Positions 6,386-12,102 of a DNA stretch of 12,102 nt are shown here, in pieces. Position 1 is the first letter of the stretch; each line of letters begins with the position of its first letter. Source of the stretch: Pseudomonadota bacterium (lineage in GTDB: Bacteria; Pseudomonadota; Gammaproteobacteria; Steroidobacterales; Steroidobacteraceae); NCBI GenBank assembly GCA_023433705.1, contig JAEYUC010000070.1:1-12102 (forward strand), in the 5' to 3' direction. Below the pieces are notes generated by a model. That model worked only from the letters and a program-made list of their open reading frames with translations, did not search any database and was not told where the DNA came from. Made by a program: the position numbers and the translations under genes.

Positions 6386-8164
6386 TCACCGCTCGATTTC
6401 GAACAGACGCGCGTAGGTCTGCCCCTTCGGAGTCTGCGCTGCCCACAGGAGCCGGTATTGCCGCGGCAAACTATCTACCGGTCCGAGGAGCTCCGATTCC
6501 AGCGGCCGCATTCTCAGACGCCACTCTTCGAGATTGGGCTCGTCCGGAGCGAGACTCAGACGATGATAAACGAACACATACCGGACCGGCTGACTCGCGG
6601 CCAGCAGTTCGGCGGGCTTCAGGCCCAGCAATGTCCTGGTCTCCAGCGCCTTGCTCGCGTGCTGCGGGGTGAGCAGGAATACGTTTCCGATCACGCTGCA
6701 ATCGCTGTGGTAGCGCACCCAGTGGCCGCTGTCGATGTTGGACAGGACGATGCCCGGGGCTGCGGCACAGGCTTCTCGCATCACCGGGAAGACGCCCGCG
6801 ACGTATCGGTACGATTCGTGGCCTCCAGGCGTCCAATTGGTCGTGATATTTCGCCGCGTGGGAATCATCACGACGAGGAACGCGATGCAGCCAGCCGCGA
6901 GAATCCGATTTGCTTGCGCGGGCCAACGTTGTTGCGCGAGGTGAAGGGCCAGCACGGGTGTCGCCACCATCGCGAGCTCGCCGAACACGTGGAACCGGAA
7001 CTGCAGCTGCAACAGTACGAGCCCCAGAGCCGCGGCGACCGCAAAAAACTGGATGCGGGCATCGCGCACCTTCCACGCCAGCCATGCGTTGAATACGACC
7101 ATGGGCGCCGAAATCCACATCAGCCATGAATAGACGCGCGTCGACGCAACTTCGCCGAATTCCGCGTGCAGCTGGTAAGGACTGGAAGCCTCGACGACAT
7201 CGCGGATCGACTCGAGCTCGCCGCTCACGAATTCCCGGGCGAAGCCGAGGACATTGACGATTGGCGAGACCGCAACCGCGGCGGCCACGATCACCAGCCA
7301 CACGGTCGATGTCCGGCGCGGTAGATAGCCGATGGCGGCACAGAACGCCGCCGTGCAGGTGGCGATGTACACGTGAAACCACGAGAGCGTGTAGAACTCG
7401 AAGAACCCCTGCCGCAGGGGCTCCGACGGCGCGCTGACCGCGAGCGTCAGCACGGTGAGCGAAATGGCGAACGCGACGCAGGCGGGGCGCGACGGCAACG
7501 GCGCGGCCTGCAGCCAGCGCAACAGGAAGGTCAGCGCGACGGGGATCTGCAGGATGAAGAGGCTGTTGTGGACGCCGGCCGCCGTGGCGAGCACGAGACC
7601 CAGCACGACCGCCGGCGCTAGTGATTCGCGACTGGAAAAGAACCAGATTCCGGCGCAGATAGTGAAAGCTGTCCACATGCCTTCGGCGAAATGGTGATCG
7701 ATGTTGCCCACGGAGAAACTGAGATAAACGACCGGCAACGCGGCCACCACGATCACCTGGAGCGCCGTGAGCGCGAACGAGAATCCGAACTGGCGCGCCA
7801 GCAGCAGCACCACGCCGATGTACAGGAGGCTGGCCGCCACCGGAATGCGCATCAGGACTCGGTTCGCCTCGGCAACGCCACCGAACGGCCCGAACAACTT
7901 CGTAATCTGCGCCATCGACCAGTCGTATGCCCACGGCCACGTGATCCAACTACCCTCCGGAACGTGGATCTTCGGATCGAACTGCTGAACCGGGTGGCCG
8001 GCCAGGACGACGTCGAGGATGCGCCGCGCGTGATAGAAGGCATCCGCGTTGGCAGGGATGTACTCGCCGTTGACGTAGGAAGTGCCGGCCAGCATGAGAC
8101 CGAACATGACCATGATCATCGCGCCGACGATCCACAGCAGCGCGAGGCGGAACGCAGGAGTCAT
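6386..8164 (-). CDS. STT3/AglB-like GT-C membrane glycosyltransferase, copy B
   Basis: This 592-residue membrane protein is a full-length paralogue of copy A. The first 160 residues align without gaps, and DAFYHARRIL (41-50) is identical. IDHHFAE (155-161) carries the AglB-like acidic motif. VVEASSPY (323-330) holds Glu325 in the predicted EL5 loop, and GHWVRYHSDCSVIGN (480-494) is nearly identical to copy A. About 13 hydrophobic segments come before a periplasmic C-terminal part from about residue 440. The longer open frame to 8500 overlaps the GT2 gene; ATG at 8164 was chosen because it gives the shared MTPAFR start and an ATGA overlap with the GT2 stop. AGGA is only three bases upstream, so coupling may matter. 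It probably uses a polyprenyl-phosphate-linked sugar made by the neighbouring GT2. It may act on a different acceptor or add a different sugar than copy A. Confidence 0.8.
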   Translation of the reverse strand: MTPAFRLALLWIVGAMIMVMFGLMLAGTSYVNGEYIPANADAFYHARRILDVVLAGHPVQQFDPKIHVPEGSWITWPWAYDWSMAQITKLFGPFGGVAEANRVLMRIPVAASLLYIGVVLLLARQFGFSFALTALQVIVVAALPVVYLSFSVGNIDHHFAEGMWTAFTICAGIWFFSSRESLAPAVVLGLVLATAAGVHNSLFILQIPVALTFLLRWLQAAPLPSRPACVAFAISLTVLTLAVSAPSEPLRQGFFEFYTLSWFHVYIATCTAAFCAAIGYLPRRTSTVWLVIVAAAVAVSPIVNVLGFAREFVSGELESIRDVVEASSPYQLHAEFGEVASTRVYSWLMWISAPMVVFNAWLAWKVRDARIQFFAVAAALGLVLLQLQFRFHVFGELAMVATPVLALHLAQQRWPAQANRILAAGCIAFLVVMIPTRRNITTNWTPGGHESYRYVAGVFPVMREACAAAPGIVLSNIDSGHWVRYHSDCSVIGNVFLLTPQHASKALETRTLLGLKPAELLAASQPVRYVFVYHRLSLAPDEPNLEEWRLRMRPLESELLGPVDSLPRQYRLLWAAQTPKGQTYARLFEIER

Positions 8165-9138
8165 CGATCCTGGTTCTCGAGCATCTTGTCCGTCGCCCTT
8201 CGTCCGCGCATCGGTATGCCGCTGTGCGTGAGGTAATGCATGCGTTTGAGCTCGCGCCGGCCGCGCGTGACGGTGTCGAGAATCAGGCCACACGAAAAGC
8301 TGACCACGGCCACGAGCATGAGGCCGGTGGAAAGAACGGCGGTCGGAAGGCGCGGCACGAGGCCGGTCTCCAGGAAGGTCGTTATGAGCGGTATCGCAAG
8401 CGCCACCGAGGTCGAGGCGAGCAAGAGCGCGATCCAGGAGAAGAATGCGAGCGGACGCTCTTCCTTGAAGAGACGCACGATCACTCTCAGGATCCGCCAA
8501 CCGTCACGCCAGGTGTTGAGCTTGCTCTTCGTGCCGGCGGACCGATTGCCATAGGGCGTGGGCACTTCCGCGACGGGCGCGCGCAGATCCAGCGCGTGAA
8601 CGGTGAGTTCCGTTTCGATTTCGAATCCGCTCGACAACGCCGGGAAAGACTTCACGAAACGGCGCGACATGACGCGGTAGCCGGAGAGGATGTCGCTGAG
8701 CCGGTCGCCGAAGATCATCGCGACCAGTCCGGTCAGCAGCCGGTTACCGAAGCGATGCCCGGAACGATAGGCGTTGTCGGCACTCTCGACGCGCTTGCCG
8801 CACACCATGTCGAGTTGCGCGGATCGCAGTTTTTCGATCATCGCGGGCGCCGACGACGCATCGTATGTACCATCGCCATCCGCCATGACGAAAATGTCCG
8901 CCTCGATATCCGCGAACATCCGGCGCACGACGTTGCCCTTGCCGCGCAGCGGCTCGCTCCGTACTTCGGCGCCCGCCGCGGCCGCAACCGCCGCAGTGTC
9001 GTCGTCCGAAGCGTTGTCGTACACGTAGATGGTCGCGTCCGGCAATGCGGCGTGAAACGCGCTAACCACCTGCGCGATGCCTGCTGCCTCGTTGAGGCAG
9101 GGAATCAGTACGGCTGTTTCGAGGCGACGCTCGCCCAA
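8161..9138 (-). CDS. GT2 polyprenyl-phosphate glycosyltransferase (DPM1/AglJ/GtrB-like) with two C-terminal membrane helices
   Basis: With the TTG start at 9138 the protein has 325 residues. The GT-A domain begins at VLIPCLNEA (10-18) and shows DNASDDDT (41-48), RGKGNVVR (65-72) and the DXD-type metal motif DGDGTYD (87-93). SGYRVMSRRF (152-161) and GFEIETELT (171-179) are typical of dolichol-phosphate-mannose synthase-like enzymes. Two membrane helices follow (about 232-250 and 265-287). It should move a hexose from a nucleotide sugar to polyprenyl phosphate at the cytoplasmic face. It heads the five-gene operon and overlaps copy B as ATGA, so it likely makes the donor for the STT3-like proteins. 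Start choice is uncertain: the frame is open to a GTG at 9261 with no SD and overlapping the divergent gene by 61 bases. The TTG fits the family start but has only a weak GGA upstream. Confidence 0.85.
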   Translation of the reverse strand: MGERRLETAVLIPCLNEAAGIAQVVSAFHAALPDATIYVYDNASDDDTAAVAAAAGAEVRSEPLRGKGNVVRRMFADIEADIFVMADGDGTYDASSAPAMIEKLRSAQLDMVCGKRVESADNAYRSGHRFGNRLLTGLVAMIFGDRLSDILSGYRVMSRRFVKSFPALSSGFEIETELTVHALDLRAPVAEVPTPYGNRSAGTKSKLNTWRDGWRILRVIVRLFKEERPLAFFSWIALLLASTSVALAIPLITTFLETGLVPRLPTAVLSTGLMLVAVVSFSCGLILDTVTRGRRELKRMHYLTHSGIPMRGRRATDKMLENQDR

Positions 9139-9151
9139 GGTCGTGAGTCCA

Positions 9152-9179
9152 TCAATATGCTGAACCGTATTATGGTCAA
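9152..9179 (-). promoter_or_regulatory. Candidate promoter for the glycosylation operon
   Basis: On the minus strand TTGACC (9179-9174; 5 of 6 to consensus) is followed after 16 bases by TATTGA (9157-9152; 3 of 6). If used, transcription starts only a few bases before the TTG at 9138, so the first message would be nearly leaderless. Weak, by-eye evidence. Confidence 0.25.
9168..9173 (+). promoter_or_regulatory. Candidate -10 element for the GT87 gene
   Basis: TATTAT matches five of six positions of TATAAT and lies 27 bases before the ATG at 9201. No good -35 is seen, so the site may need an activator. It overlaps the candidate minus-strand promoter, so the two could compete. Confidence 0.3.
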
Positions 9180-9200
9180 ATGCGTCGGAGCCAGTAAGAC

Positions 9201-10418
9201 ATGAGTCACGTTTCCGCCAGCGATCCTTCCGCTCCGGCCGCCGCCAATCATTCGAAAGCACTTTCGTGGCTGTGGATCACGTTCGCGATCGTGACCTGCG
9301 CCGTCAACTTCGGGTACGCGGCGAAAACGCATGCGCGCTACGGCACCTGGCCGGCCAGGCTGTTCGACCGCGACTTCATCAACTACTGGATCGGCGGAAA
9401 ACTCGCCGTCGCCGGCGAACATTCGCTGCTGTTCGACCCCGCCCGCTACTACGAGTACCTCAAGTCGCTGTACGGTGCCGATTACCAGATACACGCCTGG
9501 TCCTACCCTCCCACCTACCTGCTGTTCGTGTGGCCGCTGGGATTCCTCGACTATCTACCCGCGATGGTCCTGTTCCTGGCGGGTTCGTTCGCGCTGTACA
9601 TGTTCGCCGCGCACGTCTTCATGCGCCGCTACGCTCCGGACGCGCACCGCGGGCTCACGGCGCTCGCGATGGTCGGCTTCGTGATTACGATGGTCTCGGC
9701 CACCCAGAACGGCTTCTTCATGGCGGCATTGATGCTGCTGGCGCTTTCGTGGATGCACACGCGGCCCGTACTCGCCGCCGCGGCGCTCGCCTGCCTGACC
9801 GTGAAACCCCACCTCGGAATCCTGCTGGGCCTGGTGGTATTGATCGATCGCAACTGGCGCGTGCTCGCGTGGACCGCATTGTTCGCCGGGTTGATGGTCG
9901 TATTGTCGGGGGCGATCTTCGGTCTCGATTCCTGGCGAGCATTCTTCGACACGATCGTGCCCTACCAGGGTTACGTGATGACCCGGTGGCGCGGGGTTTT
10001 CCTGTACATGATGCCGAGCGCCTTCGCGAGTGTACGCGCCTTGCGTTTCTCACCGGATATCGCAACCTGGGTCCATGTCGCAGTCGCCGTGCTGTCCCTG
10101 CCGGTGATCGTCTGGCTACTCGTGAAGATACGCGATTCGCTGGAACGCGCGTTCATATTGCTCGCCGGTACGTTCGTGCTGACGCCATATGCGTTCAACT
10201 ACGACATGGGAGCACTGGTGGTGGCGGCCGCACTGGTCGCACAGTCGCCGTCGCTGGCCGCATCGCGCAATACCGCCCTGCTGGTCGCGTTCGCGGCGGT
10301 ATTACCGAGCATCCTGCGGCAGCTGGGTCATGGCGGACTGCCGATCGGGCCCATCGTCCTGATAGCCGCGCTCGCTGCCGTGGCGCGGGCCGCGATGCCG
10401 AGGCCCGCGCGTAGTTAG
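9201..10418 (+). CDS. GT87 (DUF2029) polyprenol-phosphate-dependent mannosyltransferase-like membrane protein
   Basis: This 405-residue polytopic membrane protein has about ten hydrophobic segments. Features of GT87 GT-C enzymes are visible. FDRDFINYW (55-63) follows TM1 and carries the acidic residues expected to be catalytic (Asp56, Asp58). YPPTYLLF (102-109) and VKPHLGILLG (201-210) are typical of the family, as is the TPYAFNYDM stretch (328-336) near the C-terminal helices. Known GT87 members use polyprenyl-phosphate-mannose to extend lipid-anchored mannans on the outer face of the membrane. The donor here is not known, but the divergent GT2 gene could supply it. ATG at 9201 has GGAG ten bases upstream. 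The gene is divergent from the GT2 operon (62-base gap with the TTG start). It converges on clpB, and the two stop codons overlap. Confidence 0.87.
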   Translation: MSHVSASDPSAPAAANHSKALSWLWITFAIVTCAVNFGYAAKTHARYGTWPARLFDRDFINYWIGGKLAVAGEHSLLFDPARYYEYLKSLYGADYQIHAWSYPPTYLLFVWPLGFLDYLPAMVLFLAGSFALYMFAAHVFMRRYAPDAHRGLTALAMVGFVITMVSATQNGFFMAALMLLALSWMHTRPVLAAAALACLTVKPHLGILLGLVVLIDRNWRVLAWTALFAGLMVVLSGAIFGLDSWRAFFDTIVPYQGYVMTRWRGVFLYMMPSAFASVRALRFSPDIATWVHVAVAVLSLPVIVWLLVKIRDSLERAFILLAGTFVLTPYAFNYDMGALVVAAALVAQSPSLAASRNTALLVAFAAVLPSILRQLGHGGLPIGPIVLIAALAAVARAAMPRPARS

Positions 10419-12102
10419 CGTTCCTTGACGAACTCGAGCCCGTTGCCGGCGGATGAGGTCGCGCGGATGCGATCGCTCGGGCCGAACTTGCCCGAGAGAA
10501 TCGCCTGCGCCAGCGGATTCTCCACCTGCTGCTGGATCGCCCGCTTGAGCGGTCGCGCCCCGTAGACCGGGTCGTAGCCCGCCTCGCCGAGCTTGTCTCG
10601 CGCCGCCTCGTCGAGCGTGAGCTCGATGTTGCGGTCGAGCAGACGGCGCTTGAGCTGTCCGAGCTGGATGTCGACGATCGCGCGGATCTGTGCAACGCCC
10701 AGCGGACGGAACACGCAGATGTCGTCGATGCGGTTGATGAACTCCGGCCGGAAGTTCTGCTGCACGACCTCCATGACCGCGGACTTCATCTCCGCGTACC
10801 GCTCTTCACCCGCGTACTGCTGGATCTCCTGCGAGCCCAGGTTCGACGTCATGATGATCACGGTGTTGCGGAAGTCGACGGTACGGCCCTGGCCGTCCGT
10901 GAGACGGCCGTCGTCGAGCACCTGCAGCAACACGTTGAACACGTCCGGGTGCGCCTTCTCCACCTCGTCCAACAGGATGACCGCATACGGGCGGCGACGC
11001 ACGGCCTCGGTGAGATATCCGCCCTCTTCGTAGCCCACGTATCCCGGCGGCGCGCCGATGAGCCGCGCCACGGAGTGCTTCTCCATGAACTCGGACATGT
11101 CGATGCGCACCATCGACTCTTCGGTGTCGAACAGGAATTCGGCGAGCGCCTTGCAGAGCTCGGTCTTGCCGACACCGGTGGGGCCGAGGAACAGGAACGA
11201 ACCGTTCGGACGACGCGGGTCCGCGAGTCCGGCGCGAGAGCGGCGGATCGCGTTCGAGACAATCTTCACCGCTTCGTCCTGACCGACCACGCGCTTGGAC
11301 AGCGCCTCCTCCATGCGCAGGAGTTTTTCCTTCTCACCCTCGAGCATCTTCGAGACCGGGATGCCGGTCCACTTCGAAACGACCTCGGCGATTTCCTCGT
11401 CGGTCACCTTGTTGCGGACGAGCTGGGTTTCCTTGGTCTCGGCGAGTTGCGCCTGCGCGAGTTTCTTCTCGAGACTCGGCAGCACTTCATATTGGAAACG
11501 CGCGACCGCGGTGAGGTCGCCGCGACGACGCGCGGCATCCATCTCGAGCTTCGCCTTCTCGATTTCCTCGCGCACGCCGGCCGCGCCCTGCAGCGAGGCC
11601 TTCTCGCTCTTCCAGACTTCCTCGAGGTCCGCGTATTCGCGCTCCAGCTGCTTGAGGTTCTCCTGCAGCGCGGCGAGTCGCTTCTTCGTGGCCTCGTCCG
11701 TTTCCTTCTTGAGCGCTTCCTGCTCGATCTTGAGCTGGATGATGCGGCGCTCGAGCTTGTCGAGCGGCTCGGGCTTGGAGTCGATCTCCATGCGGATGCG
11801 CGCCGCGGCCTCGTCGATCAGGTCGATGGCCTTGTCGGGAAGCTGGCGATCCGTGATGTAACGGTGCGAGAGTGTGGCCGCGGCGACGATGGCCGGGTCC
11901 GTGATCTCGACCTTGTGATGCACTTCGTACCGCTCCTGCAGTCCGCGCAGGATGGCGATGGTGTCCTCGACCGATGGCTCGTCGACCAGCACCTTCTGGA
12001 AGCGGCGCTCGAGCGCGGCGTCCTTCTCGATGTACTTGCGGTATTCGTCGAGCGTGGTCGCGCCGACGCAATGCAGCTCGCCGCGCGCGAGCGCGGGCTT
12101 CA
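10415..12102 (-). CDS. clpB: ClpB protein disaggregase, C-terminal two thirds (partial at window edge)
   Basis: The frame is open to the window edge and gives 561 residues, about two thirds of a usual ClpB of about 860. ClpB is the cytosolic AAA+ hexamer that works with DnaK/DnaJ/GrpE to extract proteins from aggregates. The visible part starts in the first ATPase domain (HCVGATTLDEYRKYIEKDAA, then the arginine-finger motif ALERRFQ). It continues through the middle-domain coiled coil, rich in Glu, Lys and Leu, which is the feature that separates ClpB from ClpA and ClpC. It ends with the second ATPase domain: Walker A GPTGVGKT, pore motif GYVGYEEGG, Walker B VILLDEVEKAHPDV, sensor 1 TSNLGS, arginine finger FRPEFINRID and sensor 2 GARPLKR. 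The match to Escherichia coli ClpB is very close throughout the motifs. The stop is TAA at 10417-10415. The promoter, probably heat-shock controlled as in other proteobacteria, is outside the window. Confidence 0.98.
   Translation of the reverse strand, partial: KPALARGELHCVGATTLDEYRKYIEKDAALERRFQKVLVDEPSVEDTIAILRGLQERYEVHHKVEITDPAIVAAATLSHRYITDRQLPDKAIDLIDEAAARIRMEIDSKPEPLDKLERRIIQLKIEQEALKKETDEATKKRLAALQENLKQLEREYADLEEVWKSEKASLQGAAGVREEIEKAKLEMDAARRRGDLTAVARFQYEVLPSLEKKLAQAQLAETKETQLVRNKVTDEEIAEVVSKWTGIPVSKMLEGEKEKLLRMEEALSKRVVGQDEAVKIVSNAIRRSRAGLADPRRPNGSFLFLGPTGVGKTELCKALAEFLFDTEESMVRIDMSEFMEKHSVARLIGAPPGYVGYEEGGYLTEAVRRRPYAVILLDEVEKAHPDVFNVLLQVLDDGRLTDGQGRTVDFRNTVIIMTSNLGSQEIQQYAGEERYAEMKSAVMEVVQQNFRPEFINRIDDICVFRPLGVAQIRAIVDIQLGQLKRRLLDRNIELTLDEAARDKLGEAGYDPVYGARPLKRAIQQQVENPLAQAILSGKFGPSDRIRATSSAGNGLEFVKER

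Noticed and set aside
5732..7129. 465-codon open frame on the plus strand
   Set aside because: It is antisense to the methyltransferase and STT3-like copy B, has skewed Arg/Gln/His content and no recognisable domain.
6471..7949. 492-codon open frame on the minus strand in another frame of copy B
   Set aside because: Arg/Gly/His-rich shadow translation; the true frame holds the membrane protein with motifs shared with copy A.
8165..8500. N-terminal extension of STT3-like copy B
   Set aside because: It lies over the C-terminal membrane helices of the GT2 gene and is Arg/His/Pro-rich, as expected of a shadow frame in GC-rich DNA.
8224..9204. 326-codon open frame on the plus strand
   Set aside because: Antisense to the GT2 gene, whose GT-A motifs are unmistakable; no domain in the antisense product.
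9105..9494. 129-codon minus-strand frame spanning the divergent promoter region
   Set aside because: It overlaps the GT87 start and GT2 domain in wrong frames and has no supporting motif or RBS.
11295..11861. Ser-rich 188-codon open frame opposite clpB
   Set aside because: The composition is the antisense reflection of the Glu/Lys/Leu coiled coil of the ClpB middle domain.

Overview
The window is GC-rich, densely packed bacterial chromosome. Protein families, codon use and the FmdB/ClpB sequences suggest a proteobacterium, most likely a high-GC gammaproteobacterium of the Steroidobacter/Xanthomonadales kind. That placement is inference from family resemblance. No tRNA, rRNA, CRISPR array, phage gene or transposase gene was seen.

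Layout. (1) 1-123 (+): the last 40 codons of a gene that looks like an acyl-carrier-type protein. (2) 128-227: an almost perfect 41-bp inverted repeat built on GGGGACA units. It lies between convergent genes and touches the next stop codon. (3) 227-3389 (-): a probable three-gene operon of FmdB-type zinc ribbon, class III PLP aminotransferase and PuuA/GlnA-type glutamine synthetase-like ligase. It has a plausible promoter at 3420-3449. (4) 3502-9138 (-): a tightly coupled five-gene operon. It encodes a GT2 polyprenyl-phosphate glycosyltransferase, an STT3/AglB-like GT-C membrane protein (copy B), a SAM methyltransferase, an ArnE-like four-helix EamA/SMR membrane protein, and a second STT3-like protein (copy A). 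Three of its four junctions are 4-bp ATGA overlaps and the fourth is a 3-bp gap. (5) 9201-10418 (+): a divergent GT87-type (DUF2029) membrane mannosyltransferase-like protein. (6) 10415-12102 (-): the C-terminal two thirds of ClpB, cut by the window edge, whose stop codon overlaps that of the GT87 gene.

Working model, as inference. Region 4 with the GT87 gene looks like a membrane glycosylation cassette. GT2 would load a sugar onto polyprenyl phosphate at the inner face, the ArnE-like protein would help flip it, and two paralogous STT3-fold enzymes (possibly with GT87) would transfer sugars on the periplasmic side. The methyltransferase could modify the sugar, the lipid or the acceptor. The two STT3-like copies keep the first Asp, a DHH-E motif and a Glu in the predicted EL5 loop. 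They lack the WWDYG sequon-binding motif and share GHW(I/V)RYHSDCSVIGN in its place. Their acceptor is therefore probably not a classical N-X-S/T sequon. This duplicated set is the most interesting item in the window.
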